A stretch of DNA of 43,277 nt from Bacteroidia bacterium (GTDB lineage Bacteria; Bacteroidota; Bacteroidia; J057): positions 1 to 43,277 of the forward strand of contig JALEFZ010000048.1 in assembly GCA_022760475.1 (NCBI GenBank), given 5' to 3'. The number at the start of each line of letters is the position of its first letter. The first letter of the stretch is position 1. A program made the position numbers and the translations under genes. Below, piece after piece: positions 1 through 8,417 of the stretch. The notes beneath the pieces were generated by a model. The model was not told the DNA's origin. It did not search any database and was given only the letters and a program-made list of their open reading frames with translations.

Positions 1-242
1 ATGCCCAGGTTATTTTGTTGAATGGAAGAATCAAACTCCTACCCATGTTGTTTGATATCAGCAAACACAGCCTGATTACCATTCGTCAGAACTTGTTTTG
101 GGCATTTTTCTATAATACTCTGATGATCCCATTGGCAGCATTTGGTTTCCTAAGGCCTATTTTGGCTGCTTTATCAATGGCATTTTCTGATGTTTTTGTA
201 ATTGGAAATTCAATCAGATTGCGGTTCAAAAAATTAATTTGA
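1..242 (+). CDS. Heavy-metal (copper) translocating P-type ATPase, C-terminal end only
   Basis: The reading frame is already open at base 3 and ends with TGA at 240-242, so only about 79 residues of the C-terminus are present. The stretch carries the features of the end of P1B-type ATPases: IRQNLFWAFFYN followed by IPLAA, then a last membrane helix and the AALSMAFSD...NSIRLR ending. In this family that segment forms the last two membrane helices after the nucleotide-binding domain. The usual role is ATP-driven export of Cu(I) across the inner membrane. The next gene, 16 bases downstream, is a small HMA metallochaperone, which supports copper as the substrate. The catalytic D-K-T-G-T and CPC motifs lie outside the window, so metal specificity is inferred. 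A TTG at 15 is not the true start. Confidence 0.85.
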   Translation, partial: AQVILLNGRIKLLPMLFDISKHSLITIRQNLFWAFFYNTLMIPLAAFGFLRPILAALSMAFSDVFVIGNSIRLRFKKLI

Positions 243-258
243 TTTAACAACAACTTGT

Positions 259-495
259 ATGAAGCATAAATTCAAAACCAATATAAATTGCGGAGGCTGT
301 ATTGAGAAGGTGAGTCCGTTCATGGATAAAGCCGGAATAGAAGATTGGAAGGTTGATACCAAAGACCCCCAAAAAGTCCTTACAGTAGAAAGCAAGGCAC
401 TATCCAAGGATGAAATCATGGAAATAGTAAAGGAAGCAGGATTCAAGATCGAAGAGGTAAGGGGGGGATTGTTTTCCCGCCTGTTAAGCAAATAG
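259..495 (+). CDS. HMA-domain copper chaperone (CopZ-like)
   Basis: A 78-residue protein consisting of one heavy-metal-associated ferredoxin-like domain. It starts with the beta strand KFKTNINC and has a CGGC metal site (Cys11, Cys14) in the usual MxCxxC position, although the Met before it is replaced by Asn-Ile-Asn. The loop VDTKDPQKVLTV and the last helix and strand fit the fold. The likely job is to carry Cu(I) to the ATPase encoded just upstream, from the same strand and probably the same transcript (16-base gap). It ends three bases before the convergent end of miaA, with no room for a separate terminator. Confidence 0.85.
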   Translation: MKHKFKTNINCGGCIEKVSPFMDKAGIEDWKVDTKDPQKVLTVESKALSKDEIMEIVKEAGFKIEEVRGGLFSRLLSK

Positions 496-498
496 GAA

Positions 499-1404
499 TC
501 ATTGCGGGTCGATCCACTTAATGACTTGATCCATTTCATGGGGGAGAAACCACTTGATGTCATCAAATTTCCGGTAATAAGTCAATTGCCTTTTGGCATA
601 TCTTCGCGAGTTGCGCTGGATCAGGCGGATAGCCTCTTCCAGCGTAATTTCATTTTGGAGGAAAGAAATCAACTCCTGATATCCAATGGATTTAAGCGAA
701 TTAAGTTCGGGGGAATGGCCTTTAGCCAATATGCCTTTTACCTCTTCCAGTAAACCCTCCTCCATCATATCCAATACCCGTTTATTGATCCTGTCGTAGA
801 GGACTTCTCGCTCGTCATGTAATCCAATTTTGATCAATTGGTAAGCATGAGTTTTGGTCTTTCTACCTTTTCTCCATGTTGAAATGGGGATTCCTGTTCC
901 ACGGTAAACTTCCAGGGCACGTATGACCCTGGCCGGGTTGTTTCGATCTATCACCTCAAAGGTATCCGGGTCTACCCTTTCCAGTTCATTGATCAGTGGA
1001 GGAAGTCCATTGAGTTGTAGTTCTTGCTTGAGCTTGGCTCTGACTTCTGAGGGAAGTTTTGGCATTTCATCAAATCCATGCCAAATGGCGTCCATGTATA
1101 GGGTTGATCCACCAACCATGACCAATTGGTCGTGTTCAAGAAATAATTCTTTCATCAAAGCCTCTGCTGAGGTCTCAAACTTTCCGGCACTGAAGTCTTC
1201 ATCTATATCCAGGCTATCTATGAAATAATGTTTGGCCTGAGCTTGTTCGGAGGCGGTTGCCTTGGCCGTGCCAATATCCATCCCTCGGTAGAATTGCCGG
1301 GAGTCGGCAGACAGGATGGGACAGCCGAAATGTTGAGCCAACTTTATGGAGAGACGGGTTTTGCCAACAGCAGTGGGACCTACAAGGGTAATAAGTTGCT
1401 TCAT
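499..1404 (-). CDS. miaA: tRNA dimethylallyltransferase MiaA
   Basis: A 301-residue protein starting MKQLITLVGPTAVGKT. The P-loop GPTAVGKT is at residues 8-15, followed by the DSRQFYRGMDIGTAK segment and the GGSTLYMDAI region typical of MiaA. The family transfers a dimethylallyl group to N6 of A37 in tRNAs that read codons starting with U. The frame stays open well upstream, but the ATG at 1404 is the right start because it matches the family N-terminus. This ATG overlaps the TGA of the preceding membrane-protein gene in an ATGA, so the two are probably translationally coupled. Length is normal for the family. Confidence 0.97.
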   Translation of the reverse strand: MKQLITLVGPTAVGKTRLSIKLAQHFGCPILSADSRQFYRGMDIGTAKATASEQAQAKHYFIDSLDIDEDFSAGKFETSAEALMKELFLEHDQLVMVGGSTLYMDAIWHGFDEMPKLPSEVRAKLKQELQLNGLPPLINELERVDPDTFEVIDRNNPARVIRALEVYRGTGIPISTWRKGRKTKTHAYQLIKIGLHDEREVLYDRINKRVLDMMEEGLLEEVKGILAKGHSPELNSLKSIGYQELISFLQNEITLEEAIRLIQRNSRRYAKRQLTYYRKFDDIKWFLPHEMDQVIKWIDPQ

Positions 1405-1757
1405 TTTTTGGTGAGATACACAGCCAGAAGTGCAGCTAGAGCCAGGAATAAACCAAGAAACTCTCTCATGTTTTCGATATAGGGAGATCCTGCCTTCATC
1501 GAACCCGTAATGCTGGGCATTCCTTCCTGAAACCACTCGATTACTCCAGGAATATAAAAAGCCATTCCAATTCCAAGACCTACACTCGCCAAAATGCCTA
1601 TGATCCGGGGGACATTTATAAATAAGTTCAAACCAATCAGAATTGCCACACCTCCATAAATGGGCACCCAAAGCTGAGGGTCTTTGTCATTAAGCTGCCA
1701 ATAAGCGAATAGTCCAAAAATGATGGCCAGCAAGGCAACGAAGATCTTTCTAAGCAT
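1401..1757 (-). CDS. TMEM220-like small membrane protein
   Basis: A 118-residue protein from the ATG at 1757; a TTG six codons upstream is the alternative start. It has four hydrophobic segments and the hallmark YWQLNDKDPQLWVPIY near the first helix, which resembles the conserved Q-x-N-D-P-D motif of the TMEM220 family. No biochemical role is established for that family. The end overlaps the miaA start by four bases (ATGA), so both are made from one mRNA. Any functional link to tRNA modification is unknown and may be no more than shared expression. Confidence 0.7.
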   Translation of the reverse strand: MLRKIFVALLAIIFGLFAYWQLNDKDPQLWVPIYGGVAILIGLNLFINVPRIIGILASVGLGIGMAFYIPGVIEWFQEGMPSITGSMKAGSPYIENMREFLGLFLALAALLAVYLTKK

Positions 1758-1880
1758 GAAATAAGATTTTTTCAAATTTAAGTTAAGGGGGCTTGACTCC
1801 CAAATATCACATCACACCATTTCTTTACATTGACATAAACAAAACATAGGCTAAACTGACGATATTTGCCCAAAAAATAC

Positions 1881-3503
1881 ATGCGAAACTTCCTACTACT
1901 CCTAATTGGCCTTTCCCTGATTGCAAATGTTGAAGCTCAAGATCCGGTAAAGGTCATGTCCTTCAACATTAGATATGACAACATCAATGATGGAATTAAT
2001 GCATGGTCCAATCGGGTGTCAATGATCAAAAGTGTGCTGCTTTACCATAAACCCGATGTATTGGGGATACAGGAATCTTTGCCCCGACAAATTGAAATGA
2101 TGCGTTATTTGCTTCCTGCCCATGAATATTATGGGGTTCCAAGGAGCAAGAATTCACCTGAACATTGTGCCATCTTTTTTCTCAGGCATAAGTTTGAACT
2201 GCTTGACAAAAACAGTTATGGGACATTTTGGCTTTCGCAGACCCCAGGAAAAGAAAGTAAAGGATGGGATGCCGCTTTACCGCGGATTGCGAGCTGGGTA
2301 AGGCTACGTTCCAAGCTGGACTCATCCGAATTCTTGTTTGTAAATACTCATTTTGACCATAAAGGAGAAAAAGCCAGGTTTGAAAGTTCAAGGCTTTTGG
2401 TCAAAGTCCTGGATAGTTTGAGCAAAACTTCTTCGGGAAATATTCCGGTGGTATTGTTGGGTGATTTTAATGCGCTTCCTCAAAGCAATGCCATTCAATT
2501 TTTACTCTCCAGGGGCAATTATCAACAGGCAATTGAAACTTCCATTAAAGAACCCCATGGCCCAGCTTCTACATGGTCTGGCTGGAAATATGCAGGGGAG
2601 CAAGGAAAACTGATTGACCACATACTGGTGAAGGGTGATGTAGGTGTTTTGAGTCATGGGATCATTACGGATCAATGGAATGGGCTTTTTCCGTCTGATC
2701 ATTTACCGGTGACTGCTGAATTAATCGTTAATCCTGTAACATATCTACCAAATGCCCATGCCCATAATGACTACGAACATGAAAACCCACTTTTTGATGC
2801 CTTAAGGCAGGGTTTTGCCTCTGTGGAGGCGGATGTATGGGCGACAGATTGGAAGGAGCAAGGGGGAAAGAAACTGATTGTGAACCACGACAAACCCCTG
2901 AAGCTGGGACAGGCCTCTCAGAAGCTGGATGCCCAAAGCCTGGAGCGTTTATACCTGGAACCATTGGCTAAAATATGTTATGAAAATTATGGCCGTGTAT
3001 TTCCATTCAACAAGGACGCATTTTGGCTTATGATAGATGTGAAGGGCAAGGACGCCGATTTTGCTTATAAAGTCATCATGGAGAAACTATACAAATACCA
3101 ATGGATGCTTAAAGGGGAAAATCCTCCTGTAAAAATATTCCTCTCGGGCAATCGAAATCTCGAGCAAATCAATGCTGACATCAGAAGGTGGGTGAGCATT
3201 GACGGAAGACCTGAACACTTAGGGAAGGGGTATTTGCCTGAGCAAATGCCCGTTATAAGCCAGCGATTTGCTAAGGTTGTGAATTGGAATGGAAAGGGTG
3301 AAATTCCCGAAAAAGAATTTGAAAAGTTAAAGACACTCGCAGATCAAGTACATAAGGAGGGTAAAAAATTAAGGCTTTGGGGCACAGTTGAAGATGAGAA
3401 AGTATGGGAAACACTATTAAGGGCAGGTGTTGATCTGATAAATACGGATGAATTGGTAAGGCTCAAGGAATTTTTCGGTAAGAGAGAAAAAATGAATAAA
3501 TAA
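1881..3503 (+). CDS. Secreted two-domain phosphodiesterase: EEP (endonuclease/exonuclease/phosphatase) plus PLC/GDPD-like domain
   Basis: A 540-residue protein from the ATG at 1881, which opens a clean signal peptide ending near VEAQ; a TTG at 1866 would give a less convincing N-terminus. Residues about 22-280 form an EEP domain: MSFNIRYDN, QESLPRQ, GDFNALP and the final SDHLPVTAEL metal/catalytic motif. From residue 291 a second domain begins with NAHAHNDYE, continues with VEADVW and VNHDKPL, and ends with LRLWGTVEDEKVWETL and a LINTDELVRL strand, as in PLC-like/glycerophosphodiester phosphodiesterase barrels. Both halves look intact, so the enzyme could remove phosphate in two steps from lipid head groups or other phosphodiesters outside the cytoplasm. 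The substrate is unknown. Confidence 0.85.
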   Translation: MRNFLLLLIGLSLIANVEAQDPVKVMSFNIRYDNINDGINAWSNRVSMIKSVLLYHKPDVLGIQESLPRQIEMMRYLLPAHEYYGVPRSKNSPEHCAIFFLRHKFELLDKNSYGTFWLSQTPGKESKGWDAALPRIASWVRLRSKLDSSEFLFVNTHFDHKGEKARFESSRLLVKVLDSLSKTSSGNIPVVLLGDFNALPQSNAIQFLLSRGNYQQAIETSIKEPHGPASTWSGWKYAGEQGKLIDHILVKGDVGVLSHGIITDQWNGLFPSDHLPVTAELIVNPVTYLPNAHAHNDYEHENPLFDALRQGFASVEADVWATDWKEQGGKKLIVNHDKPLKLGQASQKLDAQSLERLYLEPLAKICYENYGRVFPFNKDAFWLMIDVKGKDADFAYKVIMEKLYKYQWMLKGENPPVKIFLSGNRNLEQINADIRRWVSIDGRPEHLGKGYLPEQMPVISQRFAKVVNWNGKGEIPEKEFEKLKTLADQVHKEGKKLRLWGTVEDEKVWETLLRAGVDLINTDELVRLKEFFGKREKMNK

Positions 3504-3605
3504 CAGATAAGCTAGCAAGATTGACAGGCTTGTGCTATAAACCACAGGCAGAGATTTCGTATCTCTAAAAAGACATATATTAACCATTAATCAAATACAA
3601 GACTT

Positions 3606-3941
3606 ATGTGGCAATTGATTATCAATACCCTGGTGATGGCAGTTTCCATCATGCTGGGAGCTTACTTGCTGAAGGGAGTAGAAGTTAAAAGCTTTGGCGG
3701 AGCGGTTGGGGCAGCCTTCCTATTGGGTATTGCAAATGCTACCCTCGGCAACTTGCTGAACTTTATCCTTTCCCCATTCAATGCTATCACCCTTGGATTG
3801 ATCTCATGGCTGGTTAGTGCCTTGATGATAGTCATTGTGAGCAAAATGTTCAGTGGGTTTAAGGTCAAGAATTTTGGCTGGGCGATGGTTTTTGGGCTTG
3901 CGCTTGGCATTATCAATGGTCTCCTTTCAATTTTTTTCTAA
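3606..3941 (+). CDS. Phage holin superfamily IV-like small membrane protein
   Basis: A 111-residue, four-helix hydrophobic protein. The pattern YLLKGVEVKSFGGAVGAAFLLG, then NATLGNLLNFILSPFNAITLG, then FKVKNFGWAMVFGLALG matches the internally repeated PF04020 family (phage holin family 4_2). In free-living bacteria these genes are common chromosomal membrane proteins, and lysis activity has not generally been shown. No phage genes lie nearby, so the holin name should be read as a family label only. The ATG at 3606 is the obvious start. It stands alone, about 100 bases after the phosphodiesterase gene. Confidence 0.75.
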   Translation: MWQLIINTLVMAVSIMLGAYLLKGVEVKSFGGAVGAAFLLGIANATLGNLLNFILSPFNAITLGLISWLVSALMIVIVSKMFSGFKVKNFGWAMVFGLALGIINGLLSIFF

Positions 3942-4141
3942 AAATTTCTTAAGTAGTCGAGCAATCTCATTTCGGCATCCTTTGGGCCATTTTTTCCAAA
4001 ATCCAGCGTCGAAAAGCCTCGATGTAGCACCACTATATCTACATTTTTTTCCTCGTCTTTTGGAAAAACTGACTCCAAAAAATACCGAATTCAATATGCT
4101 CGACTACTTAGTAAGACTGATTAGATTCCGGCAAGGTATTC

Positions 4142-4900
4142 CTAGAATAAAATAAAGAAGGCCGAAAATACTGTAATAGCTATGATGAGCCTTCGATAGG
4201 CCAGGTCTGAAAATAACTTAACAATGAAGATGCCTGATATTCCTCCGAGGACAATCAAGGGGATCATGAAAAGGTCAAGCTGGAAACTTTCCCAACTCAT
4301 GGTCTTCCAGACAAAAAGGTGGAAGGGCACTTTAGTCAAGTTAATGATGAAGAAAAACCAGGCTCCTGTACCAATGAAGAGATTTTTGGGAAGCCTCATG
4401 GATAGCAAATAAACAGTCAATACCGGCCCGGCAAAGTTTCCAACCATCGTGGAAAAGCCTCCCAGCAAACCCATGATTGCTGCAAACCATTGGTAATCGG
4501 GAATGACCTCACTTTTTCGGATTTCCAGAACGATCATGATGATGGCTCCCAGTAGGATAATTCCACCCATGATAAAACCGAATATCTGCTCTGAGACTGA
4601 GTCGCCTATCCATACGGCAATTCCAACTCCTAAAAAAGTCCAGGGGAGCAATTTAATGATGTACTTCCAGTTTACTTCCCGCCGATAGTAAACCACCGCG
4701 ATGATATCCGCAAATATGAGTAGAGGAACCAAGACTCCAGTAGAGCTTTTGTCGCCAAATATATAGGCCATGATCAGGACTACGGCTGCATAGCCCGCTC
4801 CAAATCCGGTCTTGGACATACCGATAAGCATAGCAGCTACTCCAAGCAAGACCCAGTCCAGTAGTTCCAGATCAAAAACTTCGTTCAGGTATTGAATCAT
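4142..4900 (-). CDS. TauE/SafE family anion exporter (sulfite/sulfonate-type permease)
   Basis: A 252-residue protein with about seven or eight hydrophobic helices. The first conserved block, GMSKTGFGAGYAAVV, and the second half-repeat, LLGGFSTMVGNFAGPVLTVYLL, are the two internal repeats of the TauE/SafE family (PF01925). The family moves sulfite, sulfoacetate or other organic anions; the substrate here cannot be read. The ATG at 4900 was chosen because it overlaps the stop of the upstream HD phosphohydrolase gene in an ATGA. The longer frame would add 12 basic residues of poor quality. Confidence 0.85.
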   Translation of the reverse strand: MIQYLNEVFDLELLDWVLLGVAAMLIGMSKTGFGAGYAAVVLIMAYIFGDKSSTGVLVPLLIFADIIAVVYYRREVNWKYIIKLLPWTFLGVGIAVWIGDSVSEQIFGFIMGGIILLGAIIMIVLEIRKSEVIPDYQWFAAIMGLLGGFSTMVGNFAGPVLTVYLLSMRLPKNLFIGTGAWFFFIINLTKVPFHLFVWKTMSWESFQLDLFMIPLIVLGGISGIFIVKLFSDLAYRRLIIAITVFSAFFILF

Positions 4901-6156
4901 TCTTTGTCTTCCTCTTGCATTTCTGCTGGACTGCAATAGTAATACTTGACCACAGGAGTCGCCAATGCGTGGATATTTGGTAAGTCTGTAGCTTCAGAGA
5001 GATCTTTCAGTTCACCATTTTTGAATCTTATGACAATAGGCTCCTGGCTGTTTTCTACATAGGGTTGATTGGAGACGGTTCCACTGAAAATGTAGAAGGC
5101 AGCATCATCCATGCTGATGTTCTTCGCCTTGGCATATTTCTCCCTTTCCATCAAAATTCTCTTTTCATCGTAGGGTTTGTCGCTCATTCTAATTTTTAGG
5201 AGCTTCCTGGATTGGATTCGCTGGCAAAGATCTGAAAGGACAGGATCTTTTTCTGACTGCCATTTTTTAATGGCAAATTCTATATCATTGTCATCGAGTT
5301 GGATGAACTTGTTCAGTACTTTTTTGGTAAGGTCTTTAGGAGAGATGTTGTTTTTGAAGAAAAAGCCCAGGTTTTCATCCAGGTAAATTTTTTCACCTGC
5401 TTCAACCAACATCCTCACCCTTCTGAGGATATTTACAATCATATACTCAGCTGCCATAGCAGCTTTGTGGAGGTATACCTGCCAATACATAAGCCTTCTG
5501 GCGAGTACAAATTTCTCAAGAGAATATATCCCTTTGTCTTCACAGACCAGGTTTCCATCATGGACATTCAGAATCTTGATGATCCTGTCAATCCCTACGA
5601 TTCCTTCTGCTACACCGGTAAAAAAGCTGTCTCGAATGAGGTAGTCCATTCTGTCCATGTCCAATTGCCCTGATACCAACTGGTGGAAAAAAGGTCTTGG
5701 GTATTTGCCTTCAAAAATCTCAATTGCCAGGTCAAGTTTCCCCCTGAAGTGTTTGTTGAGGTTGTGCATCAAAGCAAGGCTCATGTCCTCATGGTGGAGG
5801 TTGGGGATGATGACGTGCTCCAATGCATGTGAAAATGGGCCATGACCGACATCGTGAAGTAAAATAGCTACCTGGGCAGCCTTGTATTCTTGTTTGGTGA
5901 TTTCAACCTTCTTCCTTTTTAGGACATCAAGTGCTTGGCGCATCAGGTGCATGGCACCCATGGCATGGTTGAAGCGTGTGTGAACAGCTCCTGGATATAC
6001 AAGGGAACTTTGTCCAAGTTGCTTGATTCTTCTGAGTCGCTGAAAGGTCGGGCTGTCAATCAGGTTTAAAATCAGGCCTCTGGGGATTTCTATGAAACCA
6101 TGGACGGGATCATTGATAATTTTTGGCGCTTTGACTGAGTTTTTCAATTTCTCCAA
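4897..6156 (-). CDS. HD-domain phosphohydrolase (dNTPase-like, COG1078 type)
   Basis: A 419-residue protein. It opens KIINDPVHGFIEIP, and the metal-binding residues of the HD superfamily follow: His59 and His64 in HTRFNH, His101-Asp102 in LLHDVGHGPFSH, and the later Asp in LDMDRMDYL. Relatives hydrolyse dNTPs or other nucleotides, but the exact substrate is not known for most. No ATG occurs ahead of the conserved part, so translation probably starts at the TTG at 6156; a second TTG three codons later is also possible. The stop overlaps the start of the TauE/SafE gene by four bases, which indicates coupled translation. Confidence 0.85.
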   Translation of the reverse strand: MEKLKNSVKAPKIINDPVHGFIEIPRGLILNLIDSPTFQRLRRIKQLGQSSLVYPGAVHTRFNHAMGAMHLMRQALDVLKRKKVEITKQEYKAAQVAILLHDVGHGPFSHALEHVIIPNLHHEDMSLALMHNLNKHFRGKLDLAIEIFEGKYPRPFFHQLVSGQLDMDRMDYLIRDSFFTGVAEGIVGIDRIIKILNVHDGNLVCEDKGIYSLEKFVLARRLMYWQVYLHKAAMAAEYMIVNILRRVRMLVEAGEKIYLDENLGFFFKNNISPKDLTKKVLNKFIQLDDNDIEFAIKKWQSEKDPVLSDLCQRIQSRKLLKIRMSDKPYDEKRILMEREKYAKAKNISMDDAAFYIFSGTVSNQPYVENSQEPIVIRFKNGELKDLSEATDLPNIHALATPVVKYYYCSPAEMQEEDKE

Positions 6157-6352
6157 TTTGGCGCAATTTAACCATATAAGATAAAATGCCGATTAAATTG
6201 ATGCTTTGTGCATTCTTTTTTTGAAAATGAATGTATTCATGCCATTATTCCTTAAATCATTCCTCAATATTACTCATGTAAAATTTCCATGGATGTGAAT
6301 AAGACCTTCACCTAAAGATTCATGAAATTGTGTTGTAATTTCGAACTTGAGC

Positions 6353-7153
6353 ATGTCAAACAAAGCAGGTCTTCAGCATTCGCAGCGTCCCCTACAAAAA
6401 CTCCTTTCCCGATTGTCTTTTACCCTAGTCGGGGCTTTTTGCCTTGCAGGGATATTCGTCATCCAACAAAACAGCAGACTTGATGAACAAATTCAGTTTG
6501 AAGATGAACTCGCATTTGAAAATAATGATGCTGATAAATCCTCCTTTGTCTTATTCACCTTGCCGCAATGCTATCCCTGTAAACTACTGGAGGAGCAGAT
6601 AGCGCAACAGCCTCAACTGAAGGGCTACATCAGAAAGAATTTTCGTTCCTATCGAATAGACGGAAGGGATCATTATTCTGGAGGTAAGGAAATTGCAGAA
6701 CTTTATGGAATTACAGAATATCCAACAATTATCATTACAGATCCTGAAGGGAAATTACTAGGCAAACTATCGTTTAAATCCTTGATTGAAGAAGCTCCTC
6801 AGGCATTGAATCAGGTATTGAAGCACAATGCCATGGACGTAATTCCTGTCCGTTCTCAGGAAAAAACACTGGGTAGGCAGCCTGAAAAGGAATTGGGTTT
6901 GTTGTTCAGGACTACTGATAACTGGTCAGAGGCCATGGAACTGATTCATTTTTTAGAGAAAAACTGGAACGAAGAGATTTGGTTGTCTCCCAGAGCGGAT
7001 CATTCTATTCAGGTGATCATTGGTCGGTATCCCACAATGGAAAAAGCCCGGTTAACCAGGAAATTTTTGAAACTTTGGGAAGGAGAAAAAACAAAGGTAG
7101 TTCCTCTTCATGTTGAGGTGCTTAAGTATGGGAAGAAATCAAAAACGAAGTAA
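6353..7153 (+). CDS. Membrane-anchored thioredoxin-like protein with CYPC motif and a C-terminal SPOR-like tail
   Basis: A 266-residue protein from the ATG at 6353 (a TTG lies two codons earlier). Residues about 22-38 form one membrane helix. A thioredoxin-like domain follows: FVLFTLPQCYPCK with Cys73 and Cys76, then YGITEYPTIIIT with the cis-proline. The last about 80 residues (EAMELIHFLEKNW... IQVIIGRYPTMEKARL) have the rhythm of a SPOR-type fold, but this is a weak reading. The topology puts the CxxC domain on the periplasmic side, where it could reduce or shuffle disulfides. Its 3' end overlaps the convergent gene at 7139 by 15 bases. Partner proteins are unknown. Confidence 0.65.
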   Translation: MSNKAGLQHSQRPLQKLLSRLSFTLVGAFCLAGIFVIQQNSRLDEQIQFEDELAFENNDADKSSFVLFTLPQCYPCKLLEEQIAQQPQLKGYIRKNFRSYRIDGRDHYSGGKEIAELYGITEYPTIIITDPEGKLLGKLSFKSLIEEAPQALNQVLKHNAMDVIPVRSQEKTLGRQPEKELGLLFRTTDNWSEAMELIHFLEKNWNEEIWLSPRADHSIQVIIGRYPTMEKARLTRKFLKLWEGEKTKVVPLHVEVLKYGKKSKTK

Positions 7154-7489
7154 TTTGAATCTCACATAAGTATGTGGAAAACTGGGGGCTGAGTAACTAT
7201 TGCTGTCATCTACTTTGATCCAGACTGGAATCCTCATTTTATCTTCCCCTTTCAATTCCAGTCTACATAAAAAGGTATAGCCAGTAGGATTTTCACGTGC
7301 AAATTTTGGAAGAATCTGGTATCCATTTGCCCAATCACTTATCCTGGAGCCAAGGCTGTCCAGGGTAAAGGAATCCAGCAATTCTGAATCCTCCTTTTCT
7401 GAGGAAAATTGCCATTCCAGTTTTTGCCCATGTGCGACAGAAAGGCTAAAAACAATTGATAAAAAAGCTACAAGTATTTTCGGAGGCAT
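7139..7489 (-). CDS. Small exported protein of unknown function
   Basis: A 116-residue protein starting MPPKILVAFLS with a signal peptide that appears to be cleaved after SVAHGQ. The mature part, about 94 residues, is rich in beta-prone segments (YTFLCRLEL, IPVWIKVDD) and has one cysteine. I recognise no family. The reading frame overlaps the end of the thioredoxin-like gene on the other strand by 15 bases. Having a proper signal peptide at the ATG at 7489 argues that it is real. It lies downstream of the DUF2911 gene, separated from it by a strong terminator. Confidence 0.6.
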   Translation of the reverse strand: MPPKILVAFLSIVFSLSVAHGQKLEWQFSSEKEDSELLDSFTLDSLGSRISDWANGYQILPKFARENPTGYTFLCRLELKGEDKMRIPVWIKVDDSNSYSAPSFPHTYVRFKLLRF

Positions 7490-7524
7490 ATAGCTAAAAT
7501 TGATTTACCTGTAGATTATTATAC

Positions 7525-7560
7525 AAAAAAATGGAGAAAATGATTCGCATTTCCTCCATT
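7525..7560 (-). terminator. Intrinsic terminator after the DUF2911 gene
   Basis: Arms 7530-7542 and 7548-7560 form a 13-base stem with one G-U pair and a five-base loop. On the minus strand the stem runs into a U tract (A run at 7525-7530 on the plus strand), so it ends transcripts of the gene at 7581-8417. Confidence 0.8.
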
Positions 7561-7580
7561 CTGTAATCTTTAAGACATTG

Positions 7581-8417
7581 TTACTTTAATGCCTTGATGA
7601 TGTCGTTATTGATCTTCATGTAATCCTCGTTTCCTGCCTTTTTAGAAAGGTCAAGAGCCATTCTTGCAGCAGTCAGGGCATCTTTCTTCTTACCCATTTT
7701 CTGTAGGATACGGGCTTTCCAGGTAGCCATCCAGAAGGCTTCAGGATTTTTCTCTGTAGCAGAGTTGATCCACTCATAAGCCTGATCCATATCTTTGTCG
7801 TTGTTGTAGTAATATACAGCAGCTCTGTAGTAATCGTTTGCGCTGGGGCCATTCATGGTACGCTTGATGTTTGCCATTACCATATCATCAGTAGAGAACT
7901 CTACGGGGATTTGAACAATGGTCTTGTCCCAACCAATGTAAAGGTTGGCAGAACCATCACGCAGGTCGTCAAAAAAGATCATAAAAGACTCCATTTTCTC
8001 ACTCATTTGCATGGATTTTGCAGTTGAGCGGTGTACCTCAGTATCAGTGCTGTAGCGTGCTACATTACCGCCAATGGTCAAATCATCATTAAGCATGATG
8101 GTCCACTTATCCTTGGTAGGAATGGTGTAAAGGGCGTAAGTTCCTTTTTTCAATTTGCTTCCGTTGAAAACAACATCATCAGCGAAAGTGATTTTAGTAG
8201 CTTGGTTAGCTCCTGTTCTCCAGATTTTGTCGTAAGGAACCAGATCACCAAAGATGCTTCTTCCTTTCACCCCAGGTCTAGAGTACTCAAGGGTAACTTT
8301 GCTCATTCCGATGCTTTGCTCCATTTTGACGAATGGGCTAGGTGCAGGAGTAGAAACCTGGGCCGTAGCGAAAGCAAGGCTGAATACCAGGACGATGCTT
8401 GCAACAAGATTCTTCAT
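7581..8417 (-). CDS. Secreted DUF2911 protein with C-terminal TPR-like segment
   Basis: A 278-residue protein with a signal peptide (MKNLVASIV... ATAQ). Residues about 30-170 carry the DUF2911 signature: VTLEYSRPGVKGRSIFG, then IWRTGANQATKI, then LKKGTYALYTIP. The part after about 190 (YYRAAVYYYNNDKDMDQAYEWI, then TWKARILQKMGKKKDAL) looks like two tetratricopeptide-type helix pairs. DUF2911 proteins are widespread in Bacteroidota and have no proven function. The ATG at 8417 is clear. A terminator follows directly, so it is transcribed alone from the divergent region shared with the histidine kinase gene. Confidence 0.88.
   Translation of the reverse strand: MKNLVASIVLVFSLAFATAQVSTPAPSPFVKMEQSIGMSKVTLEYSRPGVKGRSIFGDLVPYDKIWRTGANQATKITFADDVVFNGSKLKKGTYALYTIPTKDKWTIMLNDDLTIGGNVARYSTDTEVHRSTAKSMQMSEKMESFMIFFDDLRDGSANLYIGWDKTIVQIPVEFSTDDMVMANIKRTMNGPSANDYYRAAVYYYNNDKDMDQAYEWINSATEKNPEAFWMATWKARILQKMGKKKDALTAARMALDLSKKAGNEDYMKINNDIIKALK

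Noticed and set aside
3550..3566. AGAGAT/ATCTCT hairpin between the phosphodiesterase and holin-like genes
   Set aside because: Only six pairs and no U tract; too weak to call a terminator or operator.
3606..3941. Holin-like gene as a sign of a prophage
   Set aside because: No endolysin, structural, integrase or repressor genes nearby; this family is a common chromosomal membrane protein.
3942..4141. Possible small gene between the holin-like and TauE/SafE genes
   Set aside because: An open frame crosses it, but it starts inside the holin-like gene in another frame and codes for a low-quality Ser/Phe/Arg-rich peptide.
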